The position numbers and the translations under genes are program-made. The notes beneath the pieces are model-generated. The model was given only the letters and a program-made list of their open reading frames with translations, did not search any database and had not been told where the DNA came from. From Marchantia polymorpha subsp. ruderalis (Eukaryota; Streptophyta; Marchantiopsida; Marchantiales; Marchantiaceae), in assembly GCA_037833965.1 (NCBI GenBank), contig AP031354.1, forward strand, positions 4,504,001 to 4,568,000: a stretch of DNA of 64,000 nt, read 5' to 3'. Of the stretch, positions 8,842 through 20,000 are shown in pieces. Every line of letters begins with the position of its first letter. Position 1 is the stretch's first letter.

Positions 8842-10874
8842 TCACACGAAAGTTCTGGCAATGCTCGGTAGAGGATTGGCGTTATCTCGGGCCAATTGTG
8901 CATCTCCCACTGACGCTGGGAGCTCTGCCCGGGCTTTCTTCTCCTCCGACAACCACTTGGCAAAGCTGGCAAAAGCAGACTGGAGGGTCAGAAGCAAATA
9001 AACATCACGACAATCCTATGGCTGACGTTGACGTCAGCCAGCGGATTCGAGAGTGCAATTACGAGTGAAAATGAGACATCCTTTTGTTCAGGAATGCTCA
9101 CGTCGTTAGAGCATCTACATTGCTTCCCAAGTATGTCTTGTCCACCAATTCTCCGTTGACGACGTCTTACTTAGCTTTTTCGTCGAGCAATTTGTTCGAC
9201 AGGGCGACTAGATTCTGCATATTCTTCTTCGACGATCCATCGACAGACGCCATGCCCCCGACGATGCCGGATGTCTGCGGAACAAGAACATGCAAACAGA
9301 AATTGTCCGGGTTCATGGAGACCGGAGTGTGGAATACATGCGATATGCCATGCCCCCAGAGAATAGACAGCTGGAGCTTACAAGTCACATCGAGAACATG
9401 GTTATAGTAGAGAATCTCTCGTTGGCAACGCCATGTCCATTAATTATAAGAGAGAAAGAGAGAGTTGCTCCCCTGACTGAGTTCTGAACAATGCAGGGAA
9501 AGCGGAAGGGTAAGGTCTCACCTGCAGACTCAAATAATTCTTTTCGACCTCATCGATCTGGAACCGGATGGCGATGTCCAAGTCAACCAGATAAGCACTG
9601 CTGTTCTGGAGCATCTGGATAATGGGCTGCTGTCCATCGTTCAAGATCCAAGACAGCGACCCCCATGAGGCTACGTCCTTGGCGTCGTAGCTGACAATAC
9701 TGGAGCCCGTGCCGAGGGACAGGACCAGCAGATCCCTGTAGCCCTGACACCAGAAACAGGAATATCCCAATAGCTGCTCGTCACCAGGGTGCGCAAGAGA
9801 CATTGTCGGACCATGTGCGAAAGGACTACTACTTCACTGCACAGAGACTCATTTTGACCTCAAACAAACAAACAGCAGATCTACGTCATGGACAAAACGT
9901 GCTCGTGTTGATTGAGATACCCGGATGCCTGTTCCGATGAGCATCGTGGTTGGATTCAGATGCCCGAAAGCGAGGCAAGAGGAGGGAACGGCCCTCTTTG
10001 TTGCGATTCGCTCACCTTGACTGGGGAATTCGGCTTCTGTGTGGCGAATCGACGATGCAGAGATCCTTCACAGCGTGAAGTATGGCGACCTCCACCTGGG
10101 CACGGGAGTTAAGAAAAAGGGTGATGGAACCTGATGCGAGTGTTGTTATCATCATCATCATAAGCAGCAGCAACAGAAACAAATAGAACCTGCTTCAGGT
10201 GCAACTACTTTCCCCCATGGGATTGTACACTCAACAACCCTCTCCTCTCCGACTGTGGAAGATATCCTGAAAACTATGGTGTGAGGTCTTGCGTTGAACC
10301 TGGGGACTCTCTGTGCCTGATGCAATTAATAACCACAAAGTCCCACCCCCTAAATACTCGCTCGCTTATGCTGCAGCTGACGACCGACCGGCCTTTCATG
10401 GGAGAACGAGAACAAAATCAATTTCATGTGTGTGTGTGTGTGTGAGAGAGATGACTGACTGACCACTTGCTTGTCGAAGAACACTGGTTGCTGAGTTTTG
10501 GTGTTGAACGTGGTGATCAACAAGTCCGTGACAGATTCAGTTACTTTCAAGTCTTTCAAAGTGTCGGCCAAAATTTTCTTCAATGGGCTGGCGCTGTATT
10601 TTGATCCGAGCAGGCTGGTCACGCTCGAGATAATTCCTCTGCATCCCAAGGGAAAACCTCAATATTCAACGAGCATTCTCATCGACAGCTAGCTTTGTGA
10701 GATCATCTAGACGGCGGCAAGAGGGATAATTCAATCGAGAGAAGACCAGAGAGGTCCTCGAGTGTCAGATTCTCTCACGGTGTGGAAAATATCGTGGCCG
10801 CTTTGTCGAGATAGAATTGCTTAGCTTGAGTTGCTGTCAGCAACGGAGGCTTGTTCGCATGGAGATTGTTCACA
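8842..10874 (-). pseudogene. Patatin-like phospholipase gene, 5'-truncated and decayed
   Basis: Patatins are plant acyl hydrolases with a Ser-Asp dyad. Five exon-like blocks occur in family order on the minus strand: 10779-10874 (TATQAKQFYLDKAATIF), 10467-10638 (LLGSKYSASPLKKILADTL through TTFNTKTQQPVFF), 9522-9743 (LLVLSLGTGSS, WGSLSWILNDGQQPIIQML, KNYLSLQ), 9171-9274 (ASVDGSSKKNMQNLVALSNK) and 8842-8979 (SFAKWLSEEKKAR to a stop). Each has plausible AG/GT borders. The first exon, with the oxyanion loop and GxSxG nucleophile, is missing: the gene is cut at about 10893 by the AT-rich repeat unit. The exon expected between 9743 and 10467 is badly worn (around 10010-10110, with an in-frame stop), and the DGG aspartate motif cannot be found. 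Family call is firm; the gene is very probably dead. Confidence 0.75.
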
Positions 10875-10892
10875 CTGCCTTGGAATTTTTCA

Positions 10893-11660
10893 CCTCATCG
10901 AAAATCAAGCCATATCCACTCAACATGTACAAAATTGTTCTAAGAGACATTGTGAGGGAAACACTTCGTTCATTGAAACTAATCACGTGATTGCAGGGAC
11001 CTGAAGACGTAGGTAACTTCGATCAAGAGTTTGCCTCAAAACAGAACTAATCAGAGAATCGATGATTGTGACGGGAGATCAGAAGCCATAGAGAGTCAGT
11101 GACAGCAGGTTTGCAGGATTCTATTATTCTTCTGCGAATCTCGGCACCCATCCTATTGCAAATATCGAATCTGCTCCTGTTGTGCAATCTGTTCCTGTTT
11201 GAATCGCATCCGAGAAAGACCAGAACCCACATTGTCCAAGCAGTAGATATGTCATTGAGAGCATTATTATCGTTCGCCTACAAAAATTTGGTAATTTTCA
11301 AATAATTATATATTTTTCAAATAAAGAAAATACTTTTTTATTTTTGAAAATACTTTCTTAAGAACTTTTTGCATTTTTAAAATTAATTTATTTAATATTT
11401 TGATGCATTTAAATATGATATAAAGATTATTTCCGGTTGGTAAAAAATTTCAAAAAAATACTACAAAATAAATGATATTATTTCAGAAAAATATAAACAT
11501 TAAGAAAATTTTTATAATAATATTATTTTTAAGTTCATATATATCTGAATAATATTTTCAAAAATATCAAAAACGTTAGAAATATTAAAAATATAATGTT
11601 AATAAATAAAGAAATAATGTCATTTTGGAAACATATAATAACTATATTTTTAACAAAAGA
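10893..11660. repeat. AT-rich repeat unit, copy 1, left part
   Basis: It matches 28343-29113 closely. The first roughly 410 bp (to about 11305) has ordinary base composition. The rest is strongly AT-rich. The match resumes at about 17021 after the LINE, so this and 17021-21165 are one unit of about 4.9 kb. The left border cuts the patatin gene. In the second copy the same border abuts the older relative of the 5.4-kb element. Confidence 0.85.
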
Positions 11661-11776
11661 TAGGTAAATGGTAAATGGTAATAGATCAAGCCCGGGGGAC
11701 CCAAAGGGTCAAAAGGCTGAAAAACACAATACAAGCGATAGCCACAAACAAGGGAAAAGACCTCAAAGGCCAAACC

Positions 11777-14700
11777 CTAGCTAGTGCCAAGAGCACTAGA
11801 ACGATAACTAATAATGTCCCTAATATAACAACCTAAATCAAAAGGAACTAACTGTAACAAAGAATAAAAATTCTTTACATCTATATTATGGGTCACTCTG
11901 ATCTCTGCATATCTAGTACATGTAAGAAATACATGCTCTTCATCCTCAACTTCTCTTCCATCACATAGCCTACAAATACGTTGACTCCTATCAATATTAA
12001 GCCAACGTCCTTCCTCAATTCCTAGCCTATGAGATCCAGTTCTATGCCTAGCAATAAGATGACGTAAGGACGTAGAGATTCCTGCAAGTAGGTAATCCTG
12101 TTCACAATAAACAAGCATAGGATTCACATGAAGTTGATAAAACTGCATCTTGGTGCCGCGCTTGCTTCAAATAATGTTCAGAAACTCCTCCTTTAGACGT
12201 TCACGTAGTGCTATAGGTTGTAGTTCCCAATCGCGTTCCGTCACATTCCACCTCAAAGACCAAGTTATCACATCCGCTAACCATCCTTTGGCACGTGTGG
12301 CATTCAAAGCCTGAGGAGGAAGGCGAGAAGCATCAAGAGATCTCACCCTTGTGATGTAAGTGATGGTCAAGTATAGAGCTTCAGCCTCTAGAGGTAAACA
12401 ACCTGTTTCCGCAAGAAGAATAGCATATGAGGTTTGGTTTCTCACACCCAATTCTTTTTGTAGAAATATCTTCTGCACCCTCTCCACACGCTCCCATCCT
12501 GTCTTCTTACAACCAAGACCCCACACTTGGGTTCCATACAATACTACCGGCAACACTAAGCTTCTGAATAAAAATTTCCTAAGACTCCAAGACACAAGAT
12601 GAGCCCTTCTACACCGATTGAGCAATGAATATAGAGCTTTGTAACCACTTTCTACTCTCTTTTGCACACAAAGTGCCCAACTATAATCATTAGAAAAATC
12701 AATGCCTAGATATTTATAACTCTTCACCTCTTCTAATTGTAGATCCTGGTAATAGAAGGAAAACTTGGATCTAGTGCCCACTATCATGACTTTGGACTTC
12801 TCTATATTTACCTCCATCTGATTCTAGGTACAAAAGCTAGCCAAAGTGTATAGGTGTTTCTGTAAACTAATTGCATCACGTGCTAGTAATATGATATCAT
12901 CTGCATATAAGAGAGCTTTGATAACAAAGTTTCCAAGCTTGACACCTTCACTATCACATGCCTCCAACCACTCTTCGATATCATCTATAAAAACTCCAAA
13001 AAGAGTAGGAGAGAGAGGACAACCTTGAATCACTCCAATGTTACTCAAAACCTCTTCAGTTTGAGAAGTGTTGATCTTGGCTCGAACAGATTGGTAAAGC
13101 GTGGCCACAGCTGCTAGAAGATCTGATGGTACTCCAATGACTTGCAGCCTTTCCCATAATAGCTCACGAGGTACGGTGTCAAAAGCTTTCTTAAAATCAA
13201 TGAAGGCGCAAAACAAAGCTTTGCCATTGCCCTTCGATTTCTCCCATAAAACACGCAAAGCCAAGATATGGTCAATGGTGTTGTATGTGGGGCGAAAGCC
13301 TGCTTGAAACCGCGCTCTCTTTCGATGAGATTCAGTCCATGTGCTCAACTTTGACTCCACCAATTTGCCAAACAACTTGGCAAAAACACTACCCACCATG
13401 ATAGTGCGATAGTTTGTCACCAAGTCCTTCCTTCCTGACTTGTGAATAGGCACAATCTTCCGTAATGACCAAGCTGAAGGAAAACCATACATAGCTGCAT
13501 TCTCTAACGCTTTGGTGAGTCTCGGTCCAATAAGATCTCCTCCCCACTTCAAAAGTTCAATAAAGAGACCATCCAAATCCTCCGATTTACCATTTGCTAA
13601 TTTTCTAACTTGAGTCATCACCTCTGATTCAGAAAATAAGCCTGATGTTCCTTCACAACAAGGCATTGATGCAGCGTTGGGAAAGAAATAAAGCTTTTCA
13701 GCAAAGTCAATCAAACTCTTGGGATCAAGAATAGGTTTTGAAGACCTTACAGCTAACCGTCTCCAAAAGGATTTGGGATTCTCCATCAACTCCTTTGTCA
13801 AGGATTCCTGCTTCGTCCTCAAAAAAGCTCTTTTTTTAGACTTCACCAAGTCTTTGTAAAGCCTTGTCAAGGTAAGCCGACTTTGGAAATCCAAAGACTT
13901 GTCAACTGATCTCATCCTCGCTTGCTTACAATCCAAGTCAAACCATCCATTGCAAGGAAGCCCCCTAGCTCTTCGATCCTTGTGCCGCAAAAAGAACTTA
14001 GAAGCAGTGTCTTTGAGCAACTCTATTAATTGCCCACTCGCTGTATGTGGATCAAGGCTCCATGAAGTGTGAGTCAAAAGGTTTTGAAAATGTAACATGT
14101 ACAACTCTTTCTTACTAGGATCTAAACGAAACTTGGGAGAAGCTAAAACAGAATGGCATGGAGAGAGAGGGATTGTTTTTGATAACAAGAGAGTAAATAA
14201 GAGAGGTGCATGATCTGACTCTGGCTGAGGTTCTAGAATATCAAATTTCGAAATAAAGGAGCTATGAGTGGCTGAAGATAGAAGATAATCAATGGTGCTA
14301 ACACCTGTAGGAGAGAAGCACGTATTGGAAAGGGATTTGGGAAAGAGAGAGATACCGTTGAGAACTTTCAAATTACATGTGGCTCCAAAGGTTAGAAAGT
14401 GTTCTGTCAAAGGATTTGTACAAATATCAGAAGACTTTCTACACCACATACTATCTTCAAGTTCTTCAAAGGAGGGAGAACTCAAGAGATCACCAACTTG
14501 AGTAAATTGTGCACAACCTATTCGAGCATTGAAATCTCCAACCAGAAAAACTTCACCTTTGCTCTGATAATTGAGAACATCTCCTATAAGTCGATGGAAT
14601 GGTTGACTCCGATTGCAAGTGCGTGTGGAGTAGATAGGCATGGACAATGGTGCAAAGTAACAAACAGCCAAATAACTATAAGATCCTCCAACCAAACCAA

Positions 14701-14989
14701 GACGAAGCCAATGATATTGACCTCCAATATCCTGACCTTCTAAATGTATCAAAGGTAGAAATTGAGATCTGATGAAAGTAGCAATACCGCCATAGCCTCT
14801 TCCAGCTCGTTGACTTCTCTGATTCCAAGTGGATCCCACCAAAGTAAACCCTGGTATCTCTCCAATAGTGTTGCTCTCATGTTCCCACGTCTCCACAATG
14901 TTGATGATGTCCGCCATCTTCCAAATCGGATTAGCACTCACATACTTGGTTGTAGAAAGACCTCTAATATTCCACATTAACACCCTCAA
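11777..14989 (-). pseudogene. LINE ORF2: endonuclease-reverse transcriptase with two nonsense codons
   Basis: One frame of 1,070 codons encodes the LINE's nicking endonuclease and reverse transcriptase. The endonuclease (about residues 1-260) shows VLMWNIRGL, ETWE, VGDFNARIG (around 150) and SDHAPLL. The reverse transcriptase shows AFIDFKKAFDTV (595-606), IQGCPLSPTLFGVFIDD and the catalytic YADD (695-698). Near the C terminus lies the Cys/His motif CRLCDGREVEDEEHVFLTC, usual in L1-type ORF2. Two in-frame stops interrupt it: TAG at 12824-12826 in the thumb region and TGA at 12167-12169. Both could come from single C-to-T (or G-to-A) changes, as expected of methylated transposons. The start at 14989 precedes the first endonuclease motif directly. 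Confidence 0.9.
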
Positions 14990-15001
14990 GCTCTTGGATT
15001 G

Positions 15002-15739
15002 CTATGTGGATGATTGTCTCTTCCTTTGAGTGACAATTGCTTGTCCATCACGAAGATAAGCAAAAAATCCAGCATCTTGAGCTTCTTTGACTTTTGCAAG
15101 CTCCTTTCTCCTTGCCTCTACTTGTAGAGGTGTGAGATCGGGATCTAACCAAATCCTACGTACTTTGAGTATAGCTTTGTTGGCTAAAGCTGTATCACGT
15201 TGAGTTTGATCATTGAACTTAACTATGATGGCTCGAGGTTGAGTTCCTATGGTTCCAATGCGAAAAGCTTGAGCCACATCCGCATTAGGAACATCAAGTG
15301 TTTCAGCTAAAAACTTGGTGACAACACTCTTCACCTCTTCCTTCTCAGATTCAGGTAGACCAGAAATTCTCACATTCTTTCTACGAGCAAATTGATTAGT
15401 CTTTTCAATCTCTTGCTCTTGACAGAAAGAGATATGAGCAGACTTAGTGGCTTCTGCATAAGATTTCATCTTCACCTCTAGACTTTCAACCACTTCATGC
15501 AATCTAGGAGTAGCAGCAGTGGAAGCTTGAGAACCAACTTTCTCCTGGATATCCTCTACGTGTTCTGAAATATCAACCATAATCTTCTCGAAACTCTTTT
15601 GAGAGAGCTTCAACTCTCTAATTTCATATTGAGCTGCAATTAAAGTAGAGCTCTGTACCTTGAACTCGGCACGTAGTACTTTCAACTCTTCCAAAACCGT
15701 TTGCAACAGATTGAGTATGAAATTGTCTTGAGACGCCAT
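15002..15739 (-). CDS. LINE ORF1: coiled-coil RNA-binding protein
   Basis: A complete 245-residue frame. I take the ATG at 15739 (protein starts MASQDNFILN), not the farther ATG at 15844, because sequence beyond 15740 belongs to the repeated 5' UTR monomers. The first roughly 100 residues form an apparent coiled coil rich in E, K, L and Q. An RRM-like part follows (NVRISGLPESEKEE, then RAIIVKFNDQTQRDTALA), and then a basic tail. This is the layout of L1 ORF1 proteins, which bind LINE RNA as trimers. Its stop lies 12 bp before the ORF2 start, so ORF2 translation by reinitiation or from the same RNA is plausible. Confidence 0.85.
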   Translation of the reverse strand: MASQDNFILNLLQTVLEELKVLRAEFKVQSSTLIAAQYEIRELKLSQKSFEKIMVDISEHVEDIQEKVGSQASTAATPRLHEVVESLEVKMKSYAEATKSAHISFCQEQEIEKTNQFARRKNVRISGLPESEKEEVKSVVTKFLAETLDVPNADVAQAFRIGTIGTQPRAIIVKFNDQTQRDTALANKAILKVRRIWLDPDLTPLQVEARRKELAKVKEAQDAGFFAYLRDGQAIVTQRKRQSST

Positions 15740-15741
15740 CG

Positions 15742-16990
15742 AAAAGCTCAGAACTCCAAGGCACGTCAACTTCTCGCTCCAAATGGCGTTCTGCTTGAAA
15801 TTTTGCAGGCTGATGCGCCCTGCCCTACTCCAGCGTTCCACCAAATTTCAGCTCCAGATCACTCCGAACGTAGAAGATACAGCTCCCGTAAGAATCTCTT
15901 GCCCTCAAATCTTGAAACTCAAAGCTCGAAACTCAAAATTGGACGCACTGTGACTCTGAAACTCCGTTCGATCTGAAAATTGACAGGCTTGAACGCTCTA
16001 CCCAACCTCACAACGTCACAAAATTTCAGCCCCCGTTCACACTCAAGCCCAAAGTTACGGCCCCTGCAAGATTCGGCCCTACCCTCTCAAAAAGCTAAGA
16101 CCTCCAAGACACGTCAACTTCTCGCTCGGAATGGCATTCTGCTTGAAATTTTGCAGGCTGATGCGCCCTGCCCTACTCCAGCGTTCCAGCAAATTTCGGC
16201 TCCAGATCACTCCGAACGTAGAAGATACAGCTCCCGTAAGAATCTCTTGCCCTCAAATCTTGAAACTCAAAGCTCGAAACTCAAAATTGGACGCACTGTG
16301 ACTCTGAAACTCCGTTCGACCTGAAAATTGACAGGCTTGAGCGCTCTACCCAACGTCACAACGTCACAAAATTTCAGCCCCCGTTCACACTCGAGCCCAA
16401 AGTTACGGCCCCTGCAAGATTCGGCCCTCCCCTCTCAAAAAGCTAAGACCTCCAAGACACGTCAACTTCTCGCTCCAAATGGCGTTCTGCTTGAAATTTT
16501 GCAGGCTGATGCGCCCTGCCCTACTCCAGCGTTCCACCAAATTTCGGCTCCAAATCACTCCGAACGTAGAAGATACAGCTCCCGTAAGAATCTCTTGCCC
16601 TCAAATCTTGAAACTCAAAGCTCGAAACTCAAAATTGGACGCACTGTGATTCTGAAACTCCGTTTGACCTGAAAATTGACAGGCTTGAGCGCTCTACCCA
16701 ACGTCACAACGGCACAAAATTTCAGCCCCCGTTCACACTCGAGCCCAAAGTTACGGCCCCTGCAAGATTCGGCCCTCCCCTCTCAAAAAGCTAAGACCTC
16801 CAAGACACGTCAACTTCTCGCTCGGAATGGCGTTCTGCTTGAAATTTTGCAGGCTGATGCGCCCTGCCCTACTCCAGCGTTCCACCAAATTTCAGCTCCA
16901 GATCACTCCGAACGTAGAAGATACAGCTCCCGTAAGAATCTCTTGCCCTCAAATCTTGAAACTCAAAGCTCGAAACTCAAAATTGGACGC
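15742..16990 (-). repeat. LINE 5' UTR tandem monomers, 348 bp period
   Basis: There are three full 348-bp units (about 15742-16089, 16090-16437, 16438-16785) and a partial outer one (16786 to about 16990). Neighbouring units differ at only a few positions. Each unit is itself two diverged halves of roughly 174 bp, both containing the pattern TGAAAATT..GCAGGC ... CAAATTTCAGC ... CAAGA.TC. Promoter-bearing tandem monomers upstream of ORF1 are well known in rodent L1 elements. By analogy these are probably promoter units read on the minus strand. Confidence 0.85.
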
Positions 16991-17010
16991 AGTGTCCAAT
17001 TTTGAGTTTC
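16972..17010. repeat. Perfect inverted repeat at the LINE 5' end
   Basis: Arms at 16972-16988 and 16994-17010 pair perfectly (17 bp) around a 5-bp loop. The outer arm is a reversed copy of monomer sequence at the very end of the element. This looks like a snap-back event when reverse transcription finished. Confidence 0.75.
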
Positions 17011-17020
17011 AAGAGAAAGA

Positions 17021-20000
17021 CAATATCACAACAAGAGTTTTAAGAGATTTAAATTCTTGTTGTGAAAGAAAAAAATAATTATTTTTTTTAGCATGAAATA
17101 TTGAGTTATATAATAGATATTTAATGCAAAATAATAAAAAGTTTTAATTTTTAAAAAAAATTTGAGAACACATTTAAATTTAAAATAAAGTAATTGAAGA
17201 CATTAACAAAATAAATTTAAATTTTTTAAAATAAAAACCAATAAAATTTTTTTTGGAAATAAACAAGAATCATAATTTCAAAAAAACTAAATAATATACC
17301 AAGATATATAACAAGATATTAAATAATATATATGAAAAAAAACAATTATTGGAAAATTCCTTTTAAAACGTGAAACCTTGAATTATATAATATATATTTT
17401 ATATATTTTAAAGAATAACATCAAAAATATTTTATGAAATAGACAGATCAATGAGTTGTAAAAAATTGACTTGGAACTTTGATAAATATCAGAGGTATTT
17501 AACGCAAAATAAGATATTTGAAGAAAAATATTTAAAGTTTTTCATGGAATACATAAAACCTCCTAAATTTTAAAATATTAAATTTAAACATTATAGATTT
17601 ATTTTGTAAAATTATTGAAAAAGATAAAAATAAAAAAGCAAAATTTTTGAAAAAACTTTGACCACTATAATTGACAAATTTTCAAAATAGAAAAAATATT
17701 TAACAATCTCTCCTCATGATAGAAAAAAATTTGAAATTATGTCTGGAACGTATAAATTGAAAAATATCATATATAAATAAATTGAAAATATTATTTTCAG
17801 AGAAAAATATATAGAATTTTTTATTTAATATTTCAACACTTAAAAATTTAAAAATGCTAGCTAAATCCTATAAGTTTAAAATTTCCTAAAAATTTAAGTA
17901 TATATTTAAAACCGTATTTGCCAATCTCTTAACAAAGAAAAAACCTATTGATACAATATTTTGTGCGTTGTGACTTTATATAGATAAAAGCATTTTTGAA
18001 AAATAAATTAACAGCCATAATTTTCAAACATAAATTTTTTTTTAATGTGAATATTGTAAATAAATAATTTATTTTTAATTTAGAACAATAAATTATTTTA
18101 GAGTAAAATACATAGAATTATTTTTTGAATATTTGAACAGATCGAAATTTTGAAAAAATAGCTCAAAAATTTAAAAAAAGAAAAATCTGAAAAAGATAAT
18201 AAATAACGTTATTTCTTAAATAACGTCTTTAAAAAATGTTTTTTGTAAAAAAACATTTCATAATTTTAAAAAACCTTATGAAAAGACATTAAAAATACTG
18301 ATAATCTCTTTATAAATGAAAAAAATTAAAAAATAATTTTTTTTTGTGTTGTGAAAATTTGAAGTATATAATATATCTAATGTACAAAAATAAAATATTT
18401 AAACAAAATAAATATAATTCTTTATAAAATACTCAAACACAACAAAATTAAAAAACTTAGTTCAAGACATAGAATAAAACCTGAAGAAAATTTTTAAAAA
18501 TTATTTTGAGTATAAAAATAAATAATTTTATTTTTAAAGAAAAACAAAAACTATGATTTTCCAATCATCAGTAAATATACCAAGATATAAAAAGTCTCTA
18601 TGTGAAAAAAAAATTTATTGAATTTTTTTTTTGAAAAAAAATTTGTTAGAGTATTATTTTATGGAACTTGAAACCTTGATTTTTGATAATATCTATTTAA
18701 TAAAAATAATGAAATGATTTAGATTACCATATATAAATTTTTTTATAAAATAATTGAAAACAAAAAAATTTGCAATAAATTTGATAGTGAGTATAATTTT
18801 ACAAAATATTTTTGAAATTAATAATTAATTTTGATTCCAACAGCACCTATATGTCACTGCGTTTTGAACAATCTGCATGGATACTGCTTGGTACGTGGAC
18901 CTAAGTGCTACCCAACACATGGCTCTAGTTTCATCTTCCCGCATCGGATTACACCTAGCAACCGCCACTGCTGCCTTCAGAGATTAACATACATTTATAC
19001 TAGGGGCGGCTAACGGATCCTGAAAATTATTTAAAATTATATTTTAAAAATTGCTAAAATAAAAACCAAGGTATATAACAATCTCTTAATAAAAGACATA
19101 AATTATTTAATAAACATGCTATTGAATGTGAATATTTTAAGTGTATAATGTATATTTAATGCTAAATAATGAAATATGTTAGAAAAAATATACGTTATTT
19201 TATAAAATACCTGAACACACTGAAAATTTTAAAAAAATTTGTTTTAGACATAAAACATGAAAAAATAATAAAAAATTTATAATTAAAAAAAAACTTTAAC
19301 AACTATAATTTTAAAAGTTCCAAAAAATAGTCACATATTTAATAATATATCAATGATAAAAAGGAAATTATTGAAAAATTATTTTATTGTATATAAAAAA
19401 TCATGTTATTTTAAAATAATTAGAATTTCAAAAGTCTAGATTATTATCTTGTGGATTGTCATACCTTGACCTATACAATATATGATTTTAGGAAAAGTTA
19501 AATTATTTTTTAAAAATTTATTAAATTCTTTATATAATATTTCAACACATCAAAATATAATTCAAGACATTGAGTATAATCTTGATAAAGAATCTTGACT
19601 TTGAAAAAATAATATTATTTTTAGAAAAAATACCTCTATAATTTTTCAATTGGTAAAAAATATATTCAAAAATGTATTATTTCAATATAAAAGAACAAAA
19701 TGATTGAAAAATTATTTGCTGGAATGTGAAATCTTGAGATATTGATCTATTTTTTAACGCAAAATTATGAAATATTTTAGAAAAATACTTAAATATAATT
19801 GTTAATTTATTTTACATATTTATTTTAATATTATTTTTTAACCTAAAAACCATAAGAAACCTCTTAAGAAGCTAATAAATTAGTAGCAAGAATGGTCACA
19901 TCAAGAAGTATAAGGTATGCTGATTTTTCATTGGCAAAATGTGATCAAACATTTTGATTTAAGAAGTTGAAACATTTTGATTTGTTATAAGATGGTTTGG

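Larger units (their letters stand above)
11661..17015 (-). mobile_element. L1-type LINE, nearly full length
   Basis: A non-LTR retrotransposon read on the minus strand: 5' UTR of tandem monomers (16990 to 15742), ORF1 (15739-15002), a 12-bp gap, ORF2 (14989-11777), and a short 3' end. The flanks carry AAAGA at 11656-11660 and 17016-17020, a possible short target duplication. The AT-rich unit at 28343-33220 gives the empty site (around 29111). The 3' end carries a short ATTTACC-type repeat (about 11661-11685) in place of poly-A. ORF2 has two nonsense codons and no frameshift that I can see, so the insertion is fairly young. The clade is inferred from an APE-type endonuclease plus an L1-like ORF1 with coiled coil and RNA-binding part. 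Confidence 0.9.

Noticed and set aside
15701-17005. Repeated plus-strand 114-codon frames
   Set aside because: They follow the 348-bp monomer exactly, a multiple of three, so an open frame simply repeats. They are antisense to the LINE.
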